From Mariniphaga sp. (lineage in GTDB: Bacteria > Bacteroidota > Bacteroidia > Bacteroidales > Prolixibacteraceae): DNA of 64,000 bases. The stretch lies in the NCBI GenBank assembly GCA_010906965.1, contig JAAFHB010000004.1, forward strand, positions 1 to 64,000. Direction: 5' to 3'. The notes beneath the pieces were generated by a model. The model did no database searches. It was given only the letters and a program-made list of their open reading frames with translations, and was not told where the DNA came from. Of this stretch, positions 10,083 through 19,782 are shown piece after piece. Both the position numbers and the translations under genes were made by a program. Each line of letters starts with the position of its first letter. Positions within the stretch are counted from its first letter, which is position 1.

Positions 10083-11321
10083 ATGAAAACGATGATATTA
10101 AGCAAAAAGCAAAGATTGATGATCTTGATTCCAGCTGGAATACTTGTCATTTTTGTCCTGATTTTTATTTTACGCAGGATTATCCCAAAGGCAATAAAAA
10201 TAAAAGATTGTATTACGCTTAATGTTGAGCAGGGTAATGTATATGAACCAATCGTTGCGACTGGTACGGTTGAAGCAGAAAACGAAGTGCTGATTCGAAG
10301 TCCTTATTCAAGTATTGTGAAACAGATTATTAAAGAGCCAGGTGCCCGTGTTCTTAAAGGGGATGTTATTCTCGTGATGGAAGATGAGATGATCAAGGAA
10401 GAAATAGATAAACTAAATGATCAGCTTGAACTAAAGCGCAATACCTTGGAAAAGAATAAGCTGAACGAATTTAGCACCAATGTTGATTTGAATTACAGTG
10501 AAGAGGTTAAGAAATTGAATATTACTTCTTTGAAATCACAACTTTCAGACGAAGAGCAACTTTTGGAGGTAGGTGGGATATCTCCTGCTAAAATCGTAAA
10601 GACAAAGCAGGAGATTGCGCTTGCTGAAAAAGACCTCGTGATGCTGAAACAAAAAAATTCAATTCGTCTGAAGCAATTAAAGGCGGAGGAACAGGGATTA
10701 AATCTTGGCATTAAAATTCAGGAGAAAGAATTGGGGGATAAAATCCATATACTGGACAAGATGCGATTGACAGCTCCTTCAAATGGAATCATTCTGTCTG
10801 TATCGAATAAAGTGGGGGAAAAGATTGAAAAGGATAATATATTGATCCGGATGTCTGATCTTTCGACTTTTAAAATTGCGGGATCAGTAGATGATAAACT
10901 TGCTGATTATATTAAAACCGGTAAAAGGGTTTATGTTGTAATCGATTCTGAAAGGCTTGCCGGAAATATTGGGAATGTGACACCCATGATTGAAAATAGC
11001 AAAATCCAGTTCAACGTCCATCTTGAAGAAAAAAATAATCCAAAGCTTATTTCCAATCAAAATTTAGTTTTGTGGGTTGTTGGAAATGAAGCAGAGAATA
11101 CCTTAAGGATTAGAAATTTAAACCTTTTTAGTAAAGAGGTTCCCAATGTTTTGTATGTTTTAAAAAATGGGGAAGCAATTCGTCGTGAAATAATAACAGG
11201 AATCAAAAATCCCGACTATATTCAAGTGCTGTCGGGGCTCGAGGCTGGAGAAAAGGTTATAATTCCAAAACAGGGAATGTCGGCATTCCGCAATTCCAGT
11301 AGTGTTGTAATAAACAATTAA
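10083..11321 (+). CDS. HlyD/MacA-type periplasmic adaptor subunit
   Basis: N-terminal TM, 'ATGTVEAENEVLIRSPYSSIVKQIIKEPGARVLKGDVIL' lipoyl half-motif, coiled coil, 'RLTAPSNGIILSV'. Confidence 0.85.
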   Translation: MKTMILSKKQRLMILIPAGILVIFVLIFILRRIIPKAIKIKDCITLNVEQGNVYEPIVATGTVEAENEVLIRSPYSSIVKQIIKEPGARVLKGDVILVMEDEMIKEEIDKLNDQLELKRNTLEKNKLNEFSTNVDLNYSEEVKKLNITSLKSQLSDEEQLLEVGGISPAKIVKTKQEIALAEKDLVMLKQKNSIRLKQLKAEEQGLNLGIKIQEKELGDKIHILDKMRLTAPSNGIILSVSNKVGEKIEKDNILIRMSDLSTFKIAGSVDDKLADYIKTGKRVYVVIDSERLAGNIGNVTPMIENSKIQFNVHLEEKNNPKLISNQNLVLWVVGNEAENTLRIRNLNLFSKEVPNVLYVLKNGEAIRREIITGIKNPDYIQVLSGLEAGEKVIIPKQGMSAFRNSSSVVINN

Positions 11322-11325
11322 GTTA

Positions 11326-12849
11326 ATGAGTAAAAATCTATATATAAGTGTTTTAAATATTTTTCTTCTCTGTTTTTTTGTCAATGTTTTGAAGGCTCAG
11401 GAGAAATTTGCCGGAGAACCGGCAAAAATAAAAATGAACCTTAGTCTTCAGGATGTTGTCGACTTATCAATTGCGCAATCTTCAGCCGTGAAATACGTTC
11501 AGAACACGAATGTCAATTATTTCTGGCGCTGGAAAAACTTCAGGAAAACATTCCTTCCTAATCTTGTTATGTCCGGAACGTTACCCAGTTACAACCAATC
11601 AACGGTACCTGTAACCCAACCTGACGGAAGTATCGAGTTTAAAGCTGTCTCCAATCTGCTGACATCTGCGAACCTAAGTCTTAATCAGTCTATACCGCTG
11701 ACTGGAACATCTATTTATGCTTCTACATCAGCCAGCAGGGTTCAGGATAATTATAAGAAGCATACAACCTTTTCCGGTAATCCGATCTCTTTTGGCTTTT
11801 ACCAGCCAATTTTTGCCTATAACTGGATGAAATGGTCTAAAAAAACAGAGCCGCTGATTTATAACGAGTCGCAAAAGAATTTTATACAGTCGATTGAAGA
11901 AATAGCCTACACGGCTACCACCCGTTTTTTTAATTACCTGCGGATTCAGACTAATTTTAAACTTGCTGAAAGTGCATTAAAAAACAGTAACGACAATTTA
12001 CGCATTGCGCAAACCAAGCAAAAACTTGGTCAAATTTCTGAGAACGATTTCTCCAGGATTGAACTATCGGTTCTGAACGCTCAAAAGGCGTTAAATTCGG
12101 CTGAAATGCAACTAAAAAACTCTGATTTTGAACTTAAATCGTATATTGGCCTCGATCAATATCAGGAAATAGAGTTGAAAATGCCATTAAATATAACCCT
12201 ATTCGATATCGATTCAAAAAAGGCACTAATGGAAGCAAAAACCAATCGGCCTGAACCAGTAAACTTCGAAAGAAGGTTAATTAATGCAGACAGGGATTTG
12301 ACGCAGGCTAAACGCGGAACTGGATTAAGTGCTACTTTATCTGGTAGTTATGGCCTTTCGAATAGTGGTGAATCACTTCCGGGAATCTACCAGGATCCAC
12401 TCAAATCGCAGGTTCTGCAATTGACCATGAGTGTTCCGATATTAGACTGGGGACGTGCCGCTTCAACAGTGAAGATGGCCGAGGCACAACGCGATCTCGC
12501 TCAATTTGATGTTCAAAAAGCCAAAGAAGATTTTGATAGAAGTGTTATTGTTCAGGTAGAACAGTTTGGTCTTTTAAAGGATCAGTTGAAGACTGCCAAG
12601 GAAGCTGACCGTGTTGCCGAAAACGGGTATCGTATTGCACTGAAACGGTTTCAAAATGGCGAAATTAGCATTACTGATCTTAATATTGCCCTTTCGGAAC
12701 GTGAAACAGCCAAACGCGATTATATCGGTTCACTTGCAACCTACTGGCTTGCTTATTATAATTTGCGGATTTTGACGCTTTACGATTTCGAAACCGATCA
12801 AAAGATTAATTACGAAAATCCAATGCTCTCATCTGAAAATGGAGGATGA
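11326..12849 (+). CDS. TolC-family outer membrane efflux protein
   Basis: Signal peptide, duplicated OEP-like repeats 'RIAQTKQKLGQISENDFSRIELSVLNAQ' and 'RIALKRFQNGEISITDLNIALSERETAKRDY'. Confidence 0.85.
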   Translation: MSKNLYISVLNIFLLCFFVNVLKAQEKFAGEPAKIKMNLSLQDVVDLSIAQSSAVKYVQNTNVNYFWRWKNFRKTFLPNLVMSGTLPSYNQSTVPVTQPDGSIEFKAVSNLLTSANLSLNQSIPLTGTSIYASTSASRVQDNYKKHTTFSGNPISFGFYQPIFAYNWMKWSKKTEPLIYNESQKNFIQSIEEIAYTATTRFFNYLRIQTNFKLAESALKNSNDNLRIAQTKQKLGQISENDFSRIELSVLNAQKALNSAEMQLKNSDFELKSYIGLDQYQEIELKMPLNITLFDIDSKKALMEAKTNRPEPVNFERRLINADRDLTQAKRGTGLSATLSGSYGLSNSGESLPGIYQDPLKSQVLQLTMSVPILDWGRAASTVKMAEAQRDLAQFDVQKAKEDFDRSVIVQVEQFGLLKDQLKTAKEADRVAENGYRIALKRFQNGEISITDLNIALSERETAKRDYIGSLATYWLAYYNLRILTLYDFETDQKINYENPMLSSENGG

Positions 12850-12922
12850 ATTAAATTCGTGACTTGCCTGTTTTCAGAATGATCAATATTTATTTTGTGT
12901 CTTATCATCAATGTTTTATATG

Positions 12923-13561
12923 AAAATAATTTTCCGATTTATTTTATTAATTGTCGCTGTTGGATTTATCGTACAGTGCCATTCCTCTAAACCCGTTAAA
13001 TCCATTGAGGACTTGAAGACTGCTTTCAACAGCGAATCAACCGCCTCCGAAAAGTATGCCAAATTTGCTCAGGCAGCAATGGAAGAAGGATATGATACAA
13101 TCGCTAAATTGTTTGAGGCGACTTCTAAATCTGAAAAAATCCATGCCTTTAATCATGGGAAAGTTCTTGAAAAATACGGCAATAGCATTGGGAATGCCGA
13201 AATTGGTAGTTACGAGATTAAGACGACTATTGAGAATCTTCAGACTGCTATCAATGGCGAAACTTACGAAATGCAGACCATGTATCCAGGTTTTATTAAA
13301 AATGCAGAAATTGAGAAAGCTCCCGAAGCAGCAAAATCATTTACATGGGCATGGGATGGCGAAAAAAAACATTTAAACTATTACCGGCAGGTACAATCTT
13401 TAATTGTAAAAGGCAATGAGAATGGATTATCTTTTGAATGGTATGTATGCCCCACCTGTGGAAATATTTACAACGATATTGATGTAAAAGAAAGTTGTGA
13501 TTTTTGTCTAACCAAAAAAGTCAATTTCGACGGATATACTGAAGAGGTGGGAGGAGAATAA
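12923..13561 (+). CDS. Rubrerythrin-like protein with predicted lipoprotein signal
   Basis: ORF 12911..13561. 'MKIIFRFILLIVAVGFIVQC' lipobox-like start; ferritin-like 'EDLKTAFNSESTASEKYAKFAQ' and rubredoxin-like 'YVCPTCGNIYNDIDVKESCDFC'. Confidence 0.8.
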   Translation, partial: KIIFRFILLIVAVGFIVQCHSSKPVKSIEDLKTAFNSESTASEKYAKFAQAAMEEGYDTIAKLFEATSKSEKIHAFNHGKVLEKYGNSIGNAEIGSYEIKTTIENLQTAINGETYEMQTMYPGFIKNAEIEKAPEAAKSFTWAWDGEKKHLNYYRQVQSLIVKGNENGLSFEWYVCPTCGNIYNDIDVKESCDFCLTKKVNFDGYTEEVGGE

Positions 13562-13563
13562 AA

Positions 13564-13592
13564 AAAAGAGACAACTGACAGCTGTCTCTTTT
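13564..13592. terminator. Hairpin terminator between convergent rubrerythrin and tpx genes
   Basis: AAAAGAGACA...TGTCTCTTTT 10-bp perfect arms, 9-nt loop. Confidence 0.75.
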
Positions 13593-13615
13593 AATTTGGA
13601 TCTTATTTTTAGATG

Positions 13616-14125
13616 TTAAAGCGAATTTACTAAAGCAATTGATGCCTCATAATTTGGCTCATTCGTTACTTCGGGGACGTGTTCAACATATCTTACTATT
13701 CCTAATTTATCAACAACTACTGTTCCACGGGCGAGTAAACGCAATTCCTTTAATACAAAACCATATTTTTCTCCAAAATCGAGGTCTTTATGGTCTGATA
13801 TTGTCTTAATGTTTTCCAAACCTTCTGCTGCACAAAAACGGCTCTGGGCAAATGGAAGATCGCAGGATATAGATAGTACCACAGTATCTTTCAGCTTGTT
13901 CACTTCTGTATTGAATCTTCTGTTCTGGGCAGCGCAAACGCTGGTATCAACCGAAGGGTATACAGCTATTATAACTGTTTTCCCGGCAAAATCAGATAAT
14001 TTGACCGGAATCAGGCCTGCTCCAACAGCTGTAAAATCTGGTGCTTTATCACCAACTTTAATTTCATTACCAAGCAAGGTTAAAGGATTGCCTGCAAACG
14101 TTACTTTTACTGAACTTTCTTTCAT
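13616..14125 (-). CDS. tpx: Thiol peroxidase (Tpx-type peroxiredoxin)
   Basis: 'VTFAGNPLTLLGNEIKVGDKAPDF', 'YPSVDTSVCAAQNRRFN', 'SCDLPFAQSRFC'. Confidence 0.93.
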   Translation of the reverse strand: MKESSVKVTFAGNPLTLLGNEIKVGDKAPDFTAVGAGLIPVKLSDFAGKTVIIAVYPSVDTSVCAAQNRRFNTEVNKLKDTVVLSISCDLPFAQSRFCAAEGLENIKTISDHKDLDFGEKYGFVLKELRLLARGTVVVDKLGIVRYVEHVPEVTNEPNYEASIALVNSL

Positions 14126-14502
14126 CTTTTAAAATTTGTTAATTTATTAATATAATGCAAACCTAGTGCTTTGATTGTGTCTGAATTTTTGGAAACAAAA
14201 TTTGTTACTTCATATTGCACAAAAATCCCTGCAAGACGCAGTAGTGGATTTTTCGAGGAGCGAACCAGTATTTTACGCGAAACATAACCTGATATTAAAC
14301 CAGTGACCGTCTCAATCAGGTTGTCTTTTAAATCAGATGGTGTAGCAATATCACCAATCATCTTGCGTAATATATTTACCGGCCTAAGACTATCGAATGT
14401 ATCCTTGAACTGATCCTTAAGTAAAATGCCTTCTTCCATTTGCCTGCACTCAAGGACGGAAATTGATTTTTTAAGCGCTTCGGCTGCTGTTATTTTCTGC
14501 AT
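14122..14502 (-). CDS. Conserved hypothetical protein
   Basis: 126-aa ORF overlapping the tpx start by 4 bp; same strand as holin-like and YtxH genes. Confidence 0.6.
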   Translation of the reverse strand: MQKITAAEALKKSISVLECRQMEEGILLKDQFKDTFDSLRPVNILRKMIGDIATPSDLKDNLIETVTGLISGYVSRKILVRSSKNPLLRLAGIFVQYEVTNFVSKNSDTIKALGLHYINKLTNFKR

Positions 14503-14583
14503 GAATGAGTAATCACATTGTTAATCCGTAAATTAGTAAAAATCTTTTGTATTGATAATTAACCAACAGTATCAGTAATCACA

Positions 14584-14958
14584 TTAATCGGGTAATTGAT
14601 CATCTTTTAAACTCTCATCCATGAGTAATTCTAGAATAATGGAATTACTTACGGGTCTCTTTATCCACTGATTTCGAAACAAGTAAACAATAATGCCAAT
14701 GAAAAGGTATAATGCGGAAACCAAAATAAATCCGAGCCATATTTTTCCAAATAAATCGCCAAGAAGTAAAGCAATTGCAATATTTAGATTCACGAAGAAC
14801 AGGGCAAGGATAACCACAATGACAAAACCCGAAGCTAAGTTTGAAATGATTTCAGCCAATTTGTCAGTGGCTTTTAATTTAAATAGCTGAAGACTGGTTT
14901 TGGTGTAGGCTTGAGCGCGCGCCAGCAAATCTTCCACAGGAGTTGTCAGTTCTTTCAT
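14584..14958 (-). CDS. Phage-holin-superfamily-like (holin-X) membrane protein
   Basis: Amphipathic N-terminus then two TM helices 'FVIVVILALFFVNLNIAIALLLGDLFGKIWLGFILVSALYLFIGIIVYLF'. Confidence 0.6.
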   Translation of the reverse strand: MKELTTPVEDLLARAQAYTKTSLQLFKLKATDKLAEIISNLASGFVIVVILALFFVNLNIAIALLLGDLFGKIWLGFILVSALYLFIGIIVYLFRNQWIKRPVSNSIILELLMDESLKDDQLPD

Positions 14959-15011
14959 ATTATCCCACCGGATTTATATTAGTTTCAAAATTGAAATTTG
15001 CCAGGCAATAG

Positions 15012-15266
15012 TTAAAGACCACTGTTGGCATTTTTAGTCTCACTTCCTGCCGAATCTTTGGCTTTCTTAACGACGGCTTCAAACTTTTCAGTCATTTCCT
15101 CTACAAAATCGTTCATTTTGTGGGTCAGATCGTCGGCATAATCTTTTCCTTTTTTCGCAATCTTTTTTCTTGTTTCACACCCTTTTTCAGGTGCGAAAAG
15201 AATTCCTAATAAGGCTCCGGTAGCAGCGCCTGCCAAAAGGCCTAGTAAAACTTTTCCTGTGCTCAT
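15012..15266 (-). CDS. YtxH-domain protein
   Basis: 'VLLGLLAGAATGALLGILFAPEKGCETRKKIAKKGKDYADDL' typical YtxH pattern. Confidence 0.8.
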   Translation of the reverse strand: MSTGKVLLGLLAGAATGALLGILFAPEKGCETRKKIAKKGKDYADDLTHKMNDFVEEMTEKFEAVVKKAKDSAGSETKNANSGL

Positions 15267-15452
15267 AATGCAAGATTTTAAATTGTTAATACTCTATCCA
15301 AAGTTACAAATAAACAATCAAAAAGTTGAAAGGTTTTGAATTATTTAGGATGATATTTCTTTCAAGAAAGCAGATTTTGTCTTCCTAACCAAAATTAAAT
15401 TTGCAGGATGATTATTTTTTATAAAAATGAATACAAGTAATTAATACTTTTA

Positions 15453-15460
15453 TAAATTTG
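15453..15460 (+). promoter_or_regulatory. Candidate -7 box TAAATTTG upstream of the NUDIX regulator
   Basis: Matches TAnnTTTG 21 bp upstream of GTG 15481. Confidence 0.4.
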
Positions 15461-15480
15461 CATCAATTAACCAATCAATA

Positions 15481-16194
15481 GTGAAACAAGCTAATTTCAT
15501 TCATATGCTTAGCGAAATGTACAAACAGCATCCAAGACATTATATAGCAGTTGACTGTTCAATTTTCGGTTACGAAGATGGGGAGCTCAAATTGTTGCTT
15601 TACCCACGAGGTTTTGAGCCTTCGATTGGTAAATGGTCATTAATGGGTGGTTTTGTACAGGAAGACGAATCGATGGAAGAGGCCGCCCGACGTGTACTTT
15701 TGCAGACTACCGGACTGAAGGATATATTTTTAGAGCAAGCATCTGCTTTTTCAAAACCGAATCGGGATCCAGGCGCAAGAGTTATAAGCATGACGTTTAT
15801 GGCACTCATAAGAATTGATATTCATGATAAAGATCTGGTGCGTGAAAATGGCGCCCATTGGTGGCCGATAACCAAATTGCCAACCTTGATTTTCGACCAT
15901 GAGGCAATTGTTGAAAATGCCCTTGCTCTTTTACAGCAAAAAGCGAGTATTGATCTGATAGGGAAAGAATTGCTTCCTGAAATGTTTACACTTATGCAAT
16001 TGAGGAATTTGTATGAAGCCATCTTTCAAAAAACATTCGACCCCGGGAATTTCCGCAAAAAAATTCTTTCAATAGATATACTTGAAAAGTTAAATTTAAA
16101 GAATACAACTGAATCGAAGAAAGGAGCCTTTTACTACAAGTTTAAAAACAGCGAAGCTGGCATGAAGAGTGAACGAATCGTCAAGTTTCCGTAA
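15481..16194 (+). CDS. NUDIX-family transcriptional regulator (AraR-like)
   Basis: NUDIX core 'GGFVQEDESMEEAARRVLLQTTGL' plus C-terminal winged-helix-like 'LRNLYEAIFQKTFDPGNFRKKILSIDILEKL'; directly upstream of araA. GTG start. Confidence 0.8.
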   Translation: MKQANFIHMLSEMYKQHPRHYIAVDCSIFGYEDGELKLLLYPRGFEPSIGKWSLMGGFVQEDESMEEAARRVLLQTTGLKDIFLEQASAFSKPNRDPGARVISMTFMALIRIDIHDKDLVRENGAHWWPITKLPTLIFDHEAIVENALALLQQKASIDLIGKELLPEMFTLMQLRNLYEAIFQKTFDPGNFRKKILSIDILEKLNLKNTTESKKGAFYYKFKNSEAGMKSERIVKFP

Positions 16195-16326
16195 TTGTTT
16201 ATATTAAAAGTACTCTTAACTTTTTTAATAAATATTTCAGGCATTTCAAAGATTCTAAAAAGCAAAATATTTTAAATAATTATTGAATATTAATTGATTA
16301 AACAACACTAATTAAAGTATTAAATC

Positions 16327-17838
16327 ATGACAAACACATTATTAAATCAGTTTGAAGTCTGGTTTGTAACAGGAGCACAGCTGCTGTACGGAGGCGATGC
16401 GGTCGTAAAAGTCGACGCACACTCAAACGAAATGGTTAAAGGATTAAACGAATCAGGCAATTTGCCTGTAAAAATTGTTTATAAAGGGACTGCTAATTCG
16501 TCGTCTGAAATTGCAGAAATTATGCGTGCTGCAAACGGAGATACAAAATGTATTGGTTTAATTACCTGGATGCATACTTTCTCTCCTGCAAAAATGTGGA
16601 TTCATGGTTTGATGGATTATAAAAAACCATTAATGCACCTTCATACACAGTTCAATGAGCAAATTCCCTGGGCAGAAATCGACATGGATTTCATGAATCT
16701 GAATCAGTCTGCTCACGGTGACCGTGAATTTGGATTTATTACCAGCCGTTTACGAAAACCACGTAAAGTGGTAGTTGGTTACTGGAAAGATAAATCAACT
16801 CACGATAAAATTTCCGGATGGATGCGCGTTTGTGCCGGATGGGCTGATTCTCAAAATATGCAAATCATCCGTTTTGGCGATAACATGAACAACGTGGCAG
16901 TAACCGATGGAGACAAGGTAGAAGCTGAAATTCGTTTGGGTTACCACGTTGACAATGCTCCAATTGCATTGCTCGTTCCTTACATAGAAGCAGTTACTGA
17001 CGCTGAAATCGAACCTTTAATTGCTGAGTACGAAAAACTGTACGACTTTGCCGATGATTGTAAGAAAGGTACTGATAAACATATCACTGTACGTCAGGCA
17101 GCAGCTCAGGAAATTGGGTTACGCCGTTTTTTACAAGATAAAAACGCAACTGCTTTCACGACCAGCTTCAACGAATTGGAAGGAATGTCTCAATTGATGG
17201 GCTTCGCTTCGCAACGATTGATGGCCGAAGGTTATGGTTTTGGTGCTGAAGGCGACTGGAAAACAGCGGCTCTTACACGTACAATGTGGGTTATGGCTCA
17301 AGGTTTACCAGGTGGATGTTCGTTCCTTGAAGATTACGTATTGAACTTCGATGGAGCAAACAGCTCTATTCTTCAATCGCATATGTTGGAAATCAACCCT
17401 GAAATTGCGGACAATAAACCACGCATCGAAGTTCATTTCTTAGGAATTGGTGATGCAGGTGTTTGTGCCCGCTTAATATTCCAGGCACATGAAGGTGATG
17501 GCATTGCTGCGACTGTTGTCGATATGGGTAACCGTTTCCGCATGCTTGTAAATGAAGTTGAAGTGATAAAACCGGAAGCATTGCCTAAATTGCCTGTTGC
17601 CTGTGCTTTGTGGAAACCAATGCCAAACCTCGAGATAGGTGCAGGTGCCTGGATTACTGCAGGTGGAACGCATCACTCGAGCTTCTCGTTCTCTGTCACT
17701 ACAGAAATGATGGAAGATTACGCTGAGATTGCTGACATCGAAATATTGATTATCGATAAAGACACCAACATCAGAGCGTTCAAGCAAACCATACGCAATA
17801 ACGAAATGTATTACCTATTGAATAAAGCTCTTAGGTAA
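16327..17838 (+). CDS. araA: L-arabinose isomerase
   Basis: 'EVWFVTGAQLLYGGDAV', 'WMHTFSPAKMWIHGL', 'GTHHSSFS'. Confidence 0.96.
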   Translation: MTNTLLNQFEVWFVTGAQLLYGGDAVVKVDAHSNEMVKGLNESGNLPVKIVYKGTANSSSEIAEIMRAANGDTKCIGLITWMHTFSPAKMWIHGLMDYKKPLMHLHTQFNEQIPWAEIDMDFMNLNQSAHGDREFGFITSRLRKPRKVVVGYWKDKSTHDKISGWMRVCAGWADSQNMQIIRFGDNMNNVAVTDGDKVEAEIRLGYHVDNAPIALLVPYIEAVTDAEIEPLIAEYEKLYDFADDCKKGTDKHITVRQAAAQEIGLRRFLQDKNATAFTTSFNELEGMSQLMGFASQRLMAEGYGFGAEGDWKTAALTRTMWVMAQGLPGGCSFLEDYVLNFDGANSSILQSHMLEINPEIADNKPRIEVHFLGIGDAGVCARLIFQAHEGDGIAATVVDMGNRFRMLVNEVEVIKPEALPKLPVACALWKPMPNLEIGAGAWITAGGTHHSSFSFSVTTEMMEDYAEIADIEILIIDKDTNIRAFKQTIRNNEMYYLLNKALR

Positions 17839-17956
17839 TTCACAGTGCATTGCGCGTTTACATCTTCAGTGTTTACCGCTGCTGCAATAGTGTTTACGAT
17901 AAAGTGGAAGATTTAATATAAAGCAATCTTAGTTCAAAATAACCCAACAAAAATTT

Positions 17957-19702
17957 ATGAATTGGAATTCAAATGAATTTATTTGGCTCGACTGGGTAAT
18001 TATCGCGGTTGGGATTTTAGCTGTATCGTGGGCTGTATGGCGTTCGGTACAAAAAGACAAACGTTTGCAAAAGGGTGCCAACAGCGAAGACTACCTGTTC
18101 GGCAAAGGCGAACCATGGTATATCATTGGTGCGGCTATCTTTGCTGCAAATATTGGTTCTGAACACCTTGTAGGACTTGCCGGCACAGGCGCAAAGGCAG
18201 GTGTTGGTATGGCGCACTGGGAGATGCAAGGTTGGATGATACTCATCCTGGGTTGGCTCTTTGTCCCGTTCTACCAATTGATGAATATTAAGTTAGGGAA
18301 AATCATTACAATGCCCGATTTCCTTAAGAATCGCTACACACCCGCTACAGGTTCATGGCTGTCTATCATTACACTTATAGCATACGTGCTGACCAAAGTG
18401 AGTGTAACAGCGTTTACCGGTGGTATCTTCATGGAGAGCCTTCTTGGCTTACCTTTCTGGTACGGGGCTATTGGCTTGATCGTCTTGACGGGTATCTTTA
18501 CCATTTTCGGTGGCATGAAGGGTGTAATGACATTGTCGGCCATTCAAACGCCTATACTTATCATTGGTTCATTCCTTGTACTTTTCCTGGGTTTGTCAGC
18601 ACTTGGAGGTGGCAGTATCGCTGACGGTTGGACTGCGATGATCGACTACTCTAAAACGCTAAATGTAGGTAAAGACGGCGTTGCTTACGGCACAAACCAT
18701 ATGTTCCACTTAGAGACGGGCGACCCGCTGTATGACGATTATCCTGGTTTTTGGGTATTTCTCGGAGCAACAATTATCGGCTTTTGGTACTGGGCTACCG
18801 ACCAGCACATCGTTCAGCGTGTACTCGGTCAACGAAAGGGCGAGTCGAGCGAAGTAGTGATGATGCGAGCACGCAGAGGTACTATTGCTGCAGGTTATTT
18901 TAAATTGTTGCCTGTATTTATGTTCCTGATACCCGGTATGGTAGCTGCCGCATTGGCAGCACGTCCTGAAAGTGGATTCACATTAGACAATCCTGATACT
19001 GCCTTTGGTTCAATGGTTAAGTTTGTATTGCCAGCCGGTGTGAAAGGTATTGTTACCATCGGCTTTATATCAGCACTGGTTGCTTCTTTGGCGGCATTCT
19101 TCAACTCCTGTGCAACGCTGTATACCGAAGACTTTTATAAGCCAATGTTCAAAGGCAAGACTGAAGCCAAATACGTTTTGGTAGGTCGTCTTGCAACAAT
19201 TGGTGTAGTGATACTTGGTATTGCCTGGATACCAGTCATGATGAGTCTCGGCAGTCTTTACTCCTATCTGCAAGGCATTCAATCGCTGCTTGCTCCTGCA
19301 ATGGTGGCAGTATTCGTACTTGGTATATTTTCCAGGAGAATTACGCCCAAGGCAGGTGAAGCAGGTTTAATAGTAGGCTTTCTTCTCGGTATGGTACGCT
19401 TGCTGACCAATATCTTTACAAATACAGGCAAAGATGTAATGACAGGGTGGTATTGGGAATCGACCCAGTGGTTCTGGCATACTAACTGGCTTATTTTTGA
19501 GATATGGTTACTGGTCTTCATCATGTTGTTTATGGTTCTGGTATCGTTTTTCACTCCGAAGCCAACCGCTCAACAGATTGACTTTATCACTTTTACAGGC
19601 GACTACAAGACACTCATCCGGAACAGCTGGAACAAGTGGGATGTAATTGCTTCGTTGGGTGTAGTTGTATTGTGCGTGTCATTCTACATGTATTTCTGGT
19701 AA
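17957..19702 (+). CDS. Sodium/solute symporter (SSS family), predicted L-arabinose uptake
   Basis: 'DYLFGKGEPWYIIGAAIFAANIGSEHLVGLAGTGAKAG', 'WYWATDQHIVQRVLGQR'; between araA and araD. Confidence 0.9.
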   Translation: MNWNSNEFIWLDWVIIAVGILAVSWAVWRSVQKDKRLQKGANSEDYLFGKGEPWYIIGAAIFAANIGSEHLVGLAGTGAKAGVGMAHWEMQGWMILILGWLFVPFYQLMNIKLGKIITMPDFLKNRYTPATGSWLSIITLIAYVLTKVSVTAFTGGIFMESLLGLPFWYGAIGLIVLTGIFTIFGGMKGVMTLSAIQTPILIIGSFLVLFLGLSALGGGSIADGWTAMIDYSKTLNVGKDGVAYGTNHMFHLETGDPLYDDYPGFWVFLGATIIGFWYWATDQHIVQRVLGQRKGESSEVVMMRARRGTIAAGYFKLLPVFMFLIPGMVAAALAARPESGFTLDNPDTAFGSMVKFVLPAGVKGIVTIGFISALVASLAAFFNSCATLYTEDFYKPMFKGKTEAKYVLVGRLATIGVVILGIAWIPVMMSLGSLYSYLQGIQSLLAPAMVAVFVLGIFSRRITPKAGEAGLIVGFLLGMVRLLTNIFTNTGKDVMTGWYWESTQWFWHTNWLIFEIWLLVFIMLFMVLVSFFTPKPTAQQIDFITFTGDYKTLIRNSWNKWDVIASLGVVVLCVSFYMYFW

Positions 19703-19714
19703 AATTTTAAATTT

Positions 19715-19764
19715 AATAAGCACGTTCTTCATTTGATTATTTATTTGGTGAAGTCGTGCTTATT
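19715..19764 (+). other. Intra-operon hairpin between transporter and araD
   Basis: AATAAGCACG...CGTGCTTATT 10-bp perfect arms with inner CTTCA/TGAAG pairing. Confidence 0.55.
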
Positions 19765-19782
19765 TCAAATTCTAATTAAATC

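Noticed and set aside
14584-14958. Prophage remnant, based on the holin-like protein
   Set aside because: Holin-X-like and YtxH proteins are common chromosomal neighbours; no other phage genes are present.
17856-17897. Three GTTTAC motifs between araA and the transporter as regulator sites
   Set aside because: Short hexamers with irregular spacing (15 and 21 bp) and no palindrome; too weak to call.
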